Assembly: GCF_041320275.1 (NCBI RefSeq)
Contig: NZ_CP162023.1
Coordinates: 3,782,001 to 3,846,000, forward strand
DNA length: 64,000 nucleotides
Source: Mumia sp. Pv4-285
GTDB lineage: Bacteria > Actinomycetota > Actinomycetes > Propionibacteriales > Nocardioidaceae
Reading direction: 5' to 3'
Positions 21,298-29,174 of this stretch are shown in pieces. Below the pieces are notes generated by a model, which searched no databases, was not told the DNA's origin, and saw only the letters and a program-made list of their open reading frames with translations. Made by a program: the position numbers and the translations under genes. Each line of letters begins with the position of its first letter. The stretch's first letter is position 1.

Positions 21298-24030
21298 TCA
21301 CTTGTGCAGCAGGCCGAAGATCTTGCAGGCCAGCCACTTGAGCCACTTGACCGGCTCCTTCACCGGGTTCGGCATCGGGCCGCACTTGTCGCCCGGAGGC
21401 GTCGTGACCGGCTTGACGGTGACGGTCACGGCCGCGGAGGCCGTGCCGCCCTTGCCGTCGTCCACCGAGTAGGTGAACGAGTCGGTGCCGGAGAACCCGG
21501 CGGCCGGCGTGTAGGTGACGTTCGCACCCGTGCCGGTCACCGCGCCGTTGGCCGGCGTGCCGTACGCGTAGGCGAGGGTGTCACCGTCGGCGTCGGCGCC
21601 CTTGAGCGTGATCGCGACAGCCTTGCCCTGATCGGTCGTCGCGCTCACGGCGGCGGCCGTCGGCGGCGTGTTGGTCGGAGGCTCCTCGACCTCGTTGACG
21701 GTCACGGTCACCGTGCCCGTCGCCTCGGCCTCGCCGTCGGAGACGGTGTAGGTGAAGGTGTCCTCACCGAAGAAGCCCTCGTCGGGCGTGTAGGTCACGC
21801 TGCCGCCCGTGCCGGAGACCGTGCCGTGGCCCGGGTCGCCGTACGTGTAGGTCAGCGTGTCACCGTCGGCGTCGGCTCCTGCGAGCGCGATGTCGACCGC
21901 GACGTCCTCGTCGGTCTCGGCCGTCACGTCACCCGCGGTGGGCGGCGTGTTGTCCGGCGGGTCCACGACCTCGTTGACCGTCACGGTCACCGTGCCCGTC
22001 GCCTCGGCCTCACCGTCGGAGACGGTGTAGTCGAAGGTGTCCTCACCGAAGAAGCCCTCGGCCGGCGTGTAGGTGACGTTGGCACCCTCACCCGTCACGG
22101 TGCCGTTGGCCGGCGTCCCGTAGGTGTAGGTGAGCTCGTCGCCCTCGTCGGCGTCAGCACCGGCCAGCACGACGTCGACCGCGGCGCCCTCGTCGGTCTC
22201 CGCAGCGACGTCACCCGCGGTGGGCGGCGTGTTCACCGGAGGATCCACGACCTCGTTGACCGTCACCGTCACCGTGCCCGTGGCCGAGTCGGTGCCGTCG
22301 GAGACGGTGTAGGTGAAGATGTCCTCGCCGAAGAAGCCCTCGGCCGGCGTGTAGGTGGTGACGCTGTCGCCCGAACCCGTCACCGTGCCGTTGGCCGGCT
22401 GCGAGTAGGTGTAGGTCAGCTCGTCACCGTCGGCGTCCGCACCCTCGAGGGCGATGTCGACCGCGGCGCCCTCGTCGGTCTCGGCAGCGACGTCACCCGC
22501 GGTCGGAGGCGTGTTGGGATCCTCGGTGTCGTTGACCGTGATGGCGATCGTCGCCGTGTCGGTGCCGCCGTTGCCGTCGTCCACCGTGAAGGTGAACGAG
22601 TCGGTGCCGACGAAGTCGGCGGTCGGCGTGTAGGTGACCGTCGCACCGCTGCCCGTGACCGTACCGTTGGCCGGCTGCGTGTAGGAGTACGTCAGGTCGT
22701 CGCCGTCGGCGTCGGTCGCCGACAGCGTGACGTCGGCCGAGGTGTTCTCGTCGAGCGTCACCGAGCCGTCGACCGCCACCGGCGGCGTGTTCGGCTGCTC
22801 GCCGACGGTCACGGTCACCGTGCCGGTCGCCTCCGCCTCACCGTCGGACACGGTGTAGTCGAAGGAGTCCGAGCCCGAGAAGCCGGCAGCCGGGGTGTAG
22901 GTCACGTTCGCACCCGAACCGGTCACCGTGCCGTTGGCCGGCGCGCCGTAGGAGTACGTCAGCTCGTCACCGTCGGCGTCCGCACCCTCCAGCGCGATGT
23001 CGACGGGCGTGCCGAAGTCGGTCGACGCACTCACGTCACCGGCGGTCGGCGGCGTGTTGGGTGCCGCGGACACAGTCACCGAGACCGTGCCGGTCGCCTC
23101 CGCCCCACCGTCGGACACGGTGTAGTCGAAGGAGTCCGAGCCCGAGAAGCCGGCGTCGGGCGTGTAGGTCACGTTCGCGCCCGACCCCGTCACGGTGCCG
23201 TTGGCCGGCTGCGAGTAGGTGTAGGTGAGCTCGTCACCGTCGGCGTCGGCTCCCTGGAGCGCGACGTCGACCGCCGCGCCGTACCCGGTGGAGACGCTCA
23301 CGTCACCGGCGGTCGGCGGGGTGTTGGGGACCTCGGCGGTGTTGATGCCGAAGGTGCCGAAGGTGTCGTCGGACGCAGCGGGCAGGGTGCACGCCATGGT
23401 CACCGCGCCCTCGCCGCCGACCAGGTCACCGTTGGCGTTGCGCAGCGACGCGGTCACGTTGAACGCGCGCGGCATGTGGATCGTGCCCGTGGTGGGCAGC
23501 TCCAGGCTCGGGTACTCGTCGGTGCTGGGGACGTCGATCGCGGGGACGTCGCCCTCCGTCGGGATCTGCCACGGCGGCGTCGACGAGGCGGGGACGGGCG
23601 ACCAGGGGGCGGCGAGGTTCGCGATCGGGTACACGAACGGGTCGTCGATGCCGGGGACCGTGATCGAGATGCTGGCGTCGTTGGACGCACCGCTCGCCGA
23701 GCGTGCGCTGAGCAGACCGTAGGTCGCGTTGCGCAGGGTCTCGGGCAGCGTCAGCGTGATCTGGGTCTTGCGTCCCGGGATCTCCGACCCGGGGTCGACA
23801 GCGTCCGGGATGACCACCCTCGCGTTGACGCCGACGGCGTGGTCACCGAGCGGGAGCCCCGCTGCGACCACGTTGCAGGTGTAGGTGAAGTTCTTGTCGA
23901 GCTGGACGTCGTCGGCTTGTGCTGCCGACGTCCCGAGTGCCGTGACGCTGACCGCCATGCCGGCGACCAAAGCCCCGGATGCGGTGAGCGACAACGGCTT
24001 TCGGGCCGTTGAGTTCCTGAACCTGGACAA
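21298..24030 (-). CDS. Secreted protein with DUF6801-like N-terminal domain and seven Ig-like (cadherin-type) repeats
   Basis: A 910-residue exported protein. The signal peptide runs to about residue 39 (...ALGTSAAQA). The N-terminal domain (about 40-232) carries CNVVAAGLPLGDHAVGVNAR with one cysteine and a second at C214, and resembles the DUF6801 family of actinobacterial surface proteins (recalled, moderate certainty). Seven repeats of about 91 residues follow (235-875), each with NTPPTAGDV, a DADGDxLTY calcium-type motif and TVSDG...TGTVTVTV. The tail ends in an amphipathic stretch, VKWLKWLACKIFGLLHK, perhaps membrane-active or wall-associated; there is no LPxTG. The start is TTG at 24030, with GGAGGGG six bases upstream. 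Probable role: adhesion or matrix. Unlike its neighbours it is strongly repetitive. Confidence 0.85.
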   Translation of the reverse strand: MSRFRNSTARKPLSLTASGALVAGMAVSVTALGTSAAQADDVQLDKNFTYTCNVVAAGLPLGDHAVGVNARVVIPDAVDPGSEIPGRKTQITLTLPETLRNATYGLLSARSASGASNDASISITVPGIDDPFVYPIANLAAPWSPVPASSTPPWQIPTEGDVPAIDVPSTDEYPSLELPTTGTIHMPRAFNVTASLRNANGDLVGGEGAVTMACTLPAASDDTFGTFGINTAEVPNTPPTAGDVSVSTGYGAAVDVALQGADADGDELTYTYSQPANGTVTGSGANVTYTPDAGFSGSDSFDYTVSDGGAEATGTVSVTVSAAPNTPPTAGDVSASTDFGTPVDIALEGADADGDELTYSYGAPANGTVTGSGANVTYTPAAGFSGSDSFDYTVSDGEAEATGTVTVTVGEQPNTPPVAVDGSVTLDENTSADVTLSATDADGDDLTYSYTQPANGTVTGSGATVTYTPTADFVGTDSFTFTVDDGNGGTDTATIAITVNDTEDPNTPPTAGDVAAETDEGAAVDIALEGADADGDELTYTYSQPANGTVTGSGDSVTTYTPAEGFFGEDIFTYTVSDGTDSATGTVTVTVNEVVDPPVNTPPTAGDVAAETDEGAAVDVVLAGADADEGDELTYTYGTPANGTVTGEGANVTYTPAEGFFGEDTFDYTVSDGEAEATGTVTVTVNEVVDPPDNTPPTAGDVTAETDEDVAVDIALAGADADGDTLTYTYGDPGHGTVSGTGGSVTYTPDEGFFGEDTFTYTVSDGEAEATGTVTVTVNEVEEPPTNTPPTAAAVSATTDQGKAVAITLKGADADGDTLAYAYGTPANGAVTGTGANVTYTPAAGFSGTDSFTYSVDDGKGGTASAAVTVTVKPVTTPPGDKCGPMPNPVKEPVKWLKWLACKIFGLLHK
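21406..23328 (-). repeat. Seven tandem Ig-like coding repeats of about 275 bases
   Basis: The units begin at PNTPPTAGDVSVST, PNTPPTAGDVSAST, PNTPPVAVDGSVTL, PNTPPTAGDVAAET, VNTPPTAGDVAAET, DNTPPTAGDVTAET and TNTPPTAAAVSATT. Units 4, 5 and 6 are the most alike and share linkers such as VTVNEVVDPP. Unit 3 has the divergent, NGGTDTATIAI-type ending. The similarity at DNA level suggests recent duplication and possible copy-number change by recombination. Confidence 0.9.
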
Positions 24031-24080
24031 TCAGATCCCCTCCAGATCTCTCGGACCCCCCCTCCAGGGGCCCTGTGTCC

Positions 24081-24100
24081 AACACTCGTAAACGAGTGTT
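24081..24100 (-). promoter_or_regulatory. Perfect inverted repeat upstream of the Ig-repeat protein gene
   Basis: AACACTCG-TAAA-CGAGTGTT, eight-base arms with a four-base centre, 51 bases before the TTG start. It may be an operator or a leader hairpin. The rest of the 158-base gap (24031-24188) shows no clear -35/-10 pair. Confidence 0.5.
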
Positions 24101-24188
24101 ACGGCTCAGTAACCTACTCACGTGTAACCCGCAGTTGCAATAGGGAGCACAAAGTTTCTGTGGCGCAGGACACACCCTGGGGCGAGGG

Positions 24189-25238
24189 TCAGGCGACGAT
24201 CTGCGTGACCGGCATGGAGGAGTCCGCCGGGAGATCGAGGGCGCTCGGCGCGACGCCCTTCGCGACCAGCGCCGACCCGAGAGCGGCGACCATCGCACCG
24301 TTGTCGGTGCACAGCACCGGCGGAGGGATGCGGACGTCGATGCCCGCCTCGCCCGCGCGCTCGAGCACGAAGTGGCGCAGCCGCTGGTTCGCGGCGACGC
24401 CGCCGCCGAGCACCAGGTGCTGCGCGCCGTGGTCGAGGCACGCGCGGACGGTCTTGGCCGACAGCACGTCGCACACGGCGTCCTGGAACGACGCTGCGAC
24501 GTCGGGCACCGAGATCGCGCGGCCCATCCGCTCCTCGTGCTCGACGTGGCGGGCGACCGCGCTCTTGAGCCCGGAGAACGAGAAGTCGTATCGGTGCTTC
24601 TCCATGTCGCGTCCCGCGGTGAGCCCGCGCGGGAACGCGATCGCCGACGGGTCGCCGTCACGCGCGGCACGGTCGATCTGCGGGCCACCCGGGTACGGCA
24701 GCCCGAGCAGGCGCGCGACCTTGTCGAACGCCTCCCCCGCCGCGTCGTCGATGGTCTCGCCGAGCATCCGCACCGAGCTCGTCACGTCGTCGACGAGCAG
24801 GAGGTTGGTGTGACCTCCCGACACGAGGAGCGCCGCCGTCGGCTCGGGGAGCTCGCCGTGCTCCAGCCGGTCGACGCACACGTGCGCCACGAGGTGGTTC
24901 ACCCCGTACAACGGCTTGTCGTACGCGATGGCGAGCGCCTTCGCCGCGGCGATGCCGACGAGCAGCGCGCCGGTGAGCCCGGGCCCGCTCGTCACCGCGA
25001 TCGCGTCGACGTCAGCCACCGAGACGCCGGCGTCGGCCTGCGCCTTCTCGAGCATCGGCACGAACGCCTCGAGATGGGCGCGGCTCGCGACCTCGGGAAC
25101 CACGCCACCGAAACGGACGTGCTCCTCCACGCTGGAGGCGACGGCGTTCGCCAGCAGCTCGGTCCCACGGACGATCCCGACCCCGGTCTCGTCGCAGGAC
25201 GACTCGATCCCCATCACGAGGGGCGCATCGTTGCTCAC
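24189..25238 (-). CDS. tsaD: tRNA N6-adenosine threonylcarbamoyltransferase TsaD
   Basis: Transfers the threonylcarbamoyl group to A37 of ANN-decoding tRNAs, the last step of t6A synthesis, with TsaB and TsaE encoded about 3-5 kb upstream. At 349 residues it shows the ASKHA-type opening [15 protein letters not shown], the metal-binding HLVAH (His115, His119), SGGHT at 140-144, and [12 protein letters not shown] take the GTG at 25238 as start, preceded by GGGGGC; an in-frame start 23 codons upstream is unsupported and would overlap the divergent DinB gene more. In mycobacteria tsaD adjoins rimI; here a DinB-AKR pair, plsC and a rid gene lie between. Confidence 0.95.
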   Translation of the reverse strand: MSNDAPLVMGIESSCDETGVGIVRGTELLANAVASSVEEHVRFGGVVPEVASRAHLEAFVPMLEKAQADAGVSVADVDAIAVTSGPGLTGALLVGIAAAKALAIAYDKPLYGVNHLVAHVCVDRLEHGELPEPTAALLVSGGHTNLLLVDDVTSSVRMLGETIDDAAGEAFDKVARLLGLPYPGGPQIDRAARDGDPSAIAFPRGLTAGRDMEKHRYDFSFSGLKSAVARHVEHEERMGRAISVPDVAASFQDAVCDVLSAKTVRACLDHGAQHLVLGGGVAANQRLRHFVLERAGEAGIDVRIPPPVLCTDNGAMVAALGSALVAKGVAPSALDLPADSSMPVTQIVA

Positions 25239-25263
25239 GCCCCCATGGTGCCAGGCTGAGCGC

Positions 25264-25764
25264 ATGAGTCGTACCGATGCTCCCCCAGCTCCCGACGAGC
25301 GTGCCATCGCGCTCGCGATGCTCCGCTACGTACGGGAGACCGCTCTCGAGAAGGCCGAGGGCCTGACCGACGAGCTCGCGCACGCGACGCCGCTGCCGAC
25401 CTCGCCCCTGATGTCGGTCGCGGCGGTGGTCAACCACCTCCGGTGGATCGAGCACTACTGGGTCGAGGTCGTGGTCGCCGGCGGCGACGATCGCGCCCCG
25501 TGGTCCGAGGAGCATCCCGACGGCGAGTTCGAGGTCGCCGCACAGATGACGCTCGACGACGTCCTCACGGGCTACCGCCAGCAGATCGCGGCGTCCGACG
25601 CCGTCCTCGCCGACCTCGACCTCGACGCCGCGACCGCGAGACCGCGCCGCGACTTCCACCCGAACGTACGCTGGGTCGTCGCGCACCTCGTCGAGGAGAC
25701 CGCGCGCCACAACGGGCACCTGGACGTTCTCCGGGAGCTCGCCGACGGACAGGTAGGTGACTGA
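25264..25764 (+). CDS. DinB-superfamily (DUF664) protein
   Basis: A 166-residue four-helix DinB-fold protein of the DUF664 type. The metal-site histidines appear in [11 protein letters not shown] (about 60-70) and in [19 protein letters not shown] near the C-terminus. Members include mycothiol-dependent enzymes, but most are uncharacterised. The start ATG at 25264 lies 25 bases from the divergent tsaD start. Its stop codon is immediately followed by the ATG of an aldo-keto reductase, so the two form a tight operon. It is related in fold, not closely in sequence, to the DinB protein at 2873-3397. Confidence 0.82.
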   Translation: MSRTDAPPAPDERAIALAMLRYVRETALEKAEGLTDELAHATPLPTSPLMSVAAVVNHLRWIEHYWVEVVVAGGDDRAPWSEEHPDGEFEVAAQMTLDDVLTGYRQQIAASDAVLADLDLDAATARPRRDFHPNVRWVVAHLVEETARHNGHLDVLRELADGQVGD

Positions 25765-26742
25765 ATGCGGACACGCCAGCTCGGCCGGAGCGGACTGATG
25801 GTGTCGGTGGTGGGCATCGGGTGCAACGCCTTCGGCGCGCGCGTCGACGAGGCCCGTACGAAAGACGTCGTGCACGCCGCGATCGACCAGGGGATCACGC
25901 TCTTCGACACTGCCGACACCTACAGCACGGGCGCGAGCGAGGTGCTCCTCGGCCGGGCGCTCGGTGCCCGCCGCGGCGACGTCGTGGTGGCGACCAAGGG
26001 TGGCATGGACATGCGCGGCACCAACGGACCAGACTGGGGCGCGCGGGCCTCGCGCCGCTACCTCCGCAGGGCGCTCGAGGCGAGCCTGACACGGCTCGGC
26101 ACCGACTACGTCGACCTCTACCAGCTGCACACCCCCGACCGGATCACGCCGATCGAGGAGACGCTCGGCGTGATGGACGACTTCGTACGCGAAGGGAAGG
26201 TCCGGTACGCCGGCTGCTCGAACCTCACCGCGTGGGAGCTCGTCGACGCGGACTGGACCGCGCGGACGACCGGCACGACCGCCTTCGTGTCCGCCCAGAA
26301 CGAGTACTCGCTCTACAACCGCTCCGCCGAGGCCGAGCTCGCACCTGCGTGCGAGGCGCTGGGCGTCGGGCTTCTCCCGTACTTCCCGCTCGCGTACGGG
26401 CTCCTCACCGGCAAGTACACCCGCGGTGCCGCCGCACCCGAGGGGTCCCGGCTCTCCGCCGACAGCCAGGCCTCGCGTCTCGCGACGGCCGACTGGGACA
26501 GCATCGAGGCGCTCGAGTCGTACGCCCGTGATCGCGGCCGCTCGATCCTCGAGGTGGCCATCGGCGGGCTCGCGGCGCAGCCGGCGGTCAGCAGCGTCAT
26601 CGCCGGAGTGACGAGTGCCGACCAGGTGCGCTCCAACGTCGAGGCAGCAGCGTGGGAGCCCACCGACGACGACCTCGCGGCCCTGGACGCGATCCGTCCG
26701 ACCGAGCGCCGGTCGTACACGACGTTCGCTCCGCGTCGCTGA
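25765..26742 (+). CDS. Aldo/keto reductase
   Basis: A 325-residue NADPH-dependent oxidoreductase. The catalytic tetrad is visible as Asp48 and Tyr53 (FDTADTYSTG), Lys78 (VATKGG) and His122 (LYQLHTPD). The C-terminal NADPH-binding region includes VIAGVTSADQVRSNVEAA. It resembles the YajO/IolS-like group of aldo-keto reductases, which act on varied aldehydes, so the substrate is unknown. It starts directly after the stop of the DUF664 gene and must rely on coupled translation. A long imperfect inverted repeat follows its stop. Confidence 0.9.
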   Translation: MRTRQLGRSGLMVSVVGIGCNAFGARVDEARTKDVVHAAIDQGITLFDTADTYSTGASEVLLGRALGARRGDVVVATKGGMDMRGTNGPDWGARASRRYLRRALEASLTRLGTDYVDLYQLHTPDRITPIEETLGVMDDFVREGKVRYAGCSNLTAWELVDADWTARTTGTTAFVSAQNEYSLYNRSAEAELAPACEALGVGLLPYFPLAYGLLTGKYTRGAAAPEGSRLSADSQASRLATADWDSIEALESYARDRGRSILEVAIGGLAAQPAVSSVIAGVTSADQVRSNVEAAAWEPTDDDLAALDAIRPTERRSYTTFAPRR

Positions 26743-26757
26743 TCCTTCTCCGCCCCA

Positions 26758-26816
26758 CGATGTGACGCCGTATCCACCTTCCCGGCACTCCCGGAGGTGG
26801 ATAGGGCGTCATATCG
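26758..26816. repeat. Long imperfect inverted repeat between convergent genes
   Basis: Two 22-base arms (26758-26779 beginning CGATGTGACGCC, and 26795-26816 ending GCGTCATATCG) pair at 20 of 22 positions around a 15-base centre. It lies between the aldo-keto reductase and plsC stops and could terminate both. It is unusually long and AT-mixed for a local terminator and may be a dispersed element. Confidence 0.7.
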
Positions 26817-26857
26817 TCGGGCGGCGGCGGCGCCTCGTACCGCCCCTGACGTCGGGG

Positions 26858-27610
26858 TCAGTCCTTCTGCGCCTTCCGCGCGGCGCGGGCAGCCCGCTCC
26901 TCGGCGTCGAGTCGCGCCGCCTCCTCGAGGGTGGGCGCCGTGCCGCCGAGCCGTGCCGGGGCCCACCACTGGCCCTCGAGCGGGTCGGGATAGGCCGCGA
27001 TCGTCTCGTCCAGCAGCGCCGCGAGCGCGTCGTGCAGCTGGGCGGTCTCCGCCGCCGGGTCCTCACCAGTGGGGTGCATCGGCTCCCCGACGGAGATGCC
27101 GATGGGGAGGCCGCGGGGCAGCGCCAGCTTGTGGCCCTTCGTCATGATCCGCTGCGTGCCGAACAGCGTCACCGGGATCAGCGGGACGCCGGCCTCGGCG
27201 GCGATGCGTGCGGCGCCCGACTTGACCTCCTTGATCTCGAACGACTGGCTGATCGTGGCCTCGGGGAAGATGCCGACGATCTCGCCGCGGCGGCAGTAGT
27301 CCACCGCGGCCTCGAGCGACTCCGCTCCCGCCGAACGATCGACCGGGATGTGGTGCATCGAGCGCAGGACCGGCCCTCCGACGGGGTGGTCGAACGCCTC
27401 CTTCTTGGCCATGAACCGCACCACACGGTGCTGCTTCGCCGCCGGGAAGCCGGTGAGGACGAAGTCGGCGAAGCCGATGTGGTTGGACGCCAGCACGGCG
27501 CCGCCCTCACGGGGGATGTGCTCCGTGCCGGTCATCCGGAACGACCAGCCGCGCAGCTTGAACAGGGTCTTGGCCGTCGCGATGATCGGCGGGTACGTGA
27601 GGTCGCGCAT
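26858..27610 (-). CDS. plsC: 1-acyl-sn-glycerol-3-phosphate acyltransferase (PlsC family)
   Basis: A 250-residue membrane-associated acyltransferase that esterifies lysophosphatidic acid to phosphatidic acid. The catalytic HX4D motif is NHIGFAD (His44, Asp49), the phosphate-binding motif is GIFPEATIS (113-121), and KSGAARIA and VPLIPVTLFG complete the set. The C-terminus ends in a charged helical tail (EEAARLDAEERAARAARKAQ). The symbol names the family; several paralogues usually exist and the exact acyl specificity is unknown. TAGGGT lies six bases before the ATG with no ribosome-binding site, pointing to a leaderless message. Confidence 0.88.
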   Translation of the reverse strand: MRDLTYPPIIATAKTLFKLRGWSFRMTGTEHIPREGGAVLASNHIGFADFVLTGFPAAKQHRVVRFMAKKEAFDHPVGGPVLRSMHHIPVDRSAGAESLEAAVDYCRRGEIVGIFPEATISQSFEIKEVKSGAARIAAEAGVPLIPVTLFGTQRIMTKGHKLALPRGLPIGISVGEPMHPTGEDPAAETAQLHDALAALLDETIAAYPDPLEGQWWAPARLGGTAPTLEEAARLDAEERAARAARKAQKD

Positions 27611-27616
27611 CCGGCA

Positions 27617-27622
27617 ACCCTA
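27617..27622 (-). promoter_or_regulatory. Leaderless-type -10 element of plsC
   Basis: TAGGGT on the minus strand, six bases before the ATG of plsC. Confidence 0.5.
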
Positions 27623-27657
27623 CCGACCTACGGTGGCGTAGGTTGCGGGCGGACGGG

Positions 27658-28041
27658 CTAGCGGCCCTCGGCGTACGCGTCGATCTCGACCTCGACCAGG
27701 TGATCGGGATGCATCAGCCGGTTGACCTCGAGCATCGACGCCGCGGGTGGTGTCCCGCCGAACAGCTCGCGGTGCGCGCGGCCCACCTCGTCGGCGTCGG
27801 TGATGTCGATGACGTACATGCGCGTGCGTACGACGTGCTGGCTGTCGAGGCCGCAGCGACGCAGGGCGTCCATCGCGATCCCGAACGCCACCATCGTCTG
27901 GACGTACGGGTCTCCGACACCGATCACGGTCCCGTTGACGGTCGCCGTGGTCCCGGCGATCGCCACGTGCGGCCCGTACGAGACCGCGCGGGCGTAGCCG
28001 TACTTGTCCTCCCAGGGAGTTCCCGACGCGACCCTGAACAT
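27658..28041 (-). CDS. RidA/YjgF-family protein
   Basis: A 127-residue Rid-family protein, probably a trimeric enamine/imine hydrolase that clears reactive 2-aminoacrylate-type intermediates. The family core RTRMYVIDITD (72-82), with its substrate-binding Arg, and the closing VEVEIDAYAE are present. The ATG overlaps the rimI stop by one base, so it is translated with the tsaB-rimI set. It is not the archetypal RidA sequence; the N-terminal PWEDKYGYARAV is typical of a divergent actinobacterial subgroup. Confidence 0.85.
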   Translation of the reverse strand: MFRVASGTPWEDKYGYARAVSYGPHVAIAGTTATVNGTVIGVGDPYVQTMVAFGIAMDALRRCGLDSQHVVRTRMYVIDITDADEVGRAHRELFGGTPPAASMLEVNRLMHPDHLVEVEIDAYAEGR

Positions 28042-28490
28042 CAGCCGTCCCTTCGGGGCGCGACGTGTCGTTCCATGACGACGGCGTCGGCGCCCGAGCG
28101 GTAGTAGTGGGGCCGCGTCGCGATCGCGACGAAGCCTCCTGCCTCGTACAGCCCGATCGCCGCGTGGTTGTCGGATGCCACCTCGAGCAGCACCCGCTCC
28201 ACCCCACAGCGTTCGGACTCCCCCAGCAGCGCCCCCAGAAGGTGGCGCCCTACCCCCGTCCTTCGCTGCTGCGGCACGACGGCGATCCGTGCCACGTCAG
28301 CCGTGTCTCCGGTCGCGATCATGCTCGCGTACCCGGTGACCACGTCGTCCTCGGCCGCCACCACGACGTGGCGGCTCGTCCCGGAGACCTCGTCCGCGAC
28401 CTGCGCGCGGCTCCACGCGTCGGCGCCGAACGCCGCCCGCTCGAGCGCTGTCAAGGCGTCCACGTCGTCCGGTCGTGCCGCACGGATCAC
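28041..28490 (-). CDS. rimI: [Ribosomal protein S18]-alanine N-acetyltransferase RimI-like
   Basis: A 149-residue GNAT enzyme. The acetyl-CoA motif is PQQRRTGVGRHLL (73-85), followed by LLEVASDNHAAIGLYEAGGF (101-120), typical of RimI. It acetylates protein N-termini, classically ribosomal protein S18, and in actinobacteria it is encoded among the t6A genes, as here. Its ATG overlaps the tsaB stop (ATGA), and its stop overlaps the rid start, giving a compact tsaB-rimI-rid operon. Confidence 0.92.
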   Translation of the reverse strand: MIRAARPDDVDALTALERAAFGADAWSRAQVADEVSGTSRHVVVAAEDDVVTGYASMIATGDTADVARIAVVPQQRRTGVGRHLLGALLGESERCGVERVLLEVASDNHAAIGLYEAGGFVAIATRPHYYRSGADAVVMERHVAPRRDG

Positions 28491-29143
28491 GCCGACACGC
28501 GCTTGCGCTGAGCGGCCGGCGTGGCGTCGGGCCGCCGCAGGTAGAGCGGCTCAGTCCCGATCTCGCGCGCCGAGCCGGCCGCGACCATGTCCGCAAGCAC
28601 GGCCGCATCGGGGTCGGCGGGTCCGGCGACGCGGTTGAGGACCTCGGCGTACAGGTCGGCACCCCGACCCAGGACCGGCATCGTGCCGGGCAGCCTGAGG
28701 GCCAGGTCGGCCGGGCGGGCGACGTCGGCGTCTCCGACGCGCTCGCCGGACGGCGTGTACTCCGCCCAGTAGACCTCCTTGCGGCGCGCGTCCGTCGCGA
28801 CCACGAACGCCTCGTCGACGACGCCGTCCGCGATCGCCTGCGCCGCCACGACGTCGAGCGAGCAGACCCCGTGGAGGCGTGCGTGCAGCGAGACGGCGAG
28901 GGTGCGCGCGGTCACGATGCCGACGCGCAGACCGGTGAAAGGTCCCGGGCCGACGCCGACCGCGACGTCGGTGACGTCACGCCGGTCGGCACCGGCCTGC
29001 TGCAGCACCGCGGCGATCGCGGGTGCGAGGAGCTCGCCGTGACTCATCGCGCCAGGGCTCGACTCGGCCGCCACGACGGCAGCGCCGTCGTGCAGGGCGA
29101 CCGAGGTGGCCGGAGCAGCGGTGTCGAGGGCGAGGATCAGCAT
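28487..29143 (-). CDS. tsaB: tRNA threonylcarbamoyladenosine synthesis protein TsaB
   Basis: A 218-residue ASKHA-fold protein that partners TsaD and TsaE in making t6A37. It begins MLILALDTAAPATSVAL and carries VGVGPGPFTGLRVG (62-75), the family hallmark. Unlike TsaD it lacks the metal-binding HxxxH and acts as a scaffold. The gene lies 31 bases past the GNAT-TsaE fusion. TAACCT seven bases before the ATG suggests its own leaderless start point as well as read-through from upstream. It overlaps rimI by four bases. Confidence 0.94.
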   Translation of the reverse strand: MLILALDTAAPATSVALHDGAAVVAAESSPGAMSHGELLAPAIAAVLQQAGADRRDVTDVAVGVGPGPFTGLRVGIVTARTLAVSLHARLHGVCSLDVVAAQAIADGVVDEAFVVATDARRKEVYWAEYTPSGERVGDADVARPADLALRLPGTMPVLGRGADLYAEVLNRVAGPADPDAAVLADMVAAGSAREIGTEPLYLRRPDATPAAQRKRVSA

Positions 29144-29150
29144 CGGGGCA

Positions 29151-29156
29151 AGGTTA
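29151..29156 (-). promoter_or_regulatory. Leaderless-type -10 element of tsaB
   Basis: TAACCT on the minus strand, seven bases before the ATG of tsaB, in the 31-base gap after tsaE. Confidence 0.45.
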
Positions 29157-29174
29157 CGCCAGCACGGACGCCGC

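Noticed and set aside
21406-23328. CRISPR-like or mobile repeat array
   Set aside because: The repeats are about 275 bases, in frame, and encode Ig-like domains without unique spacers.
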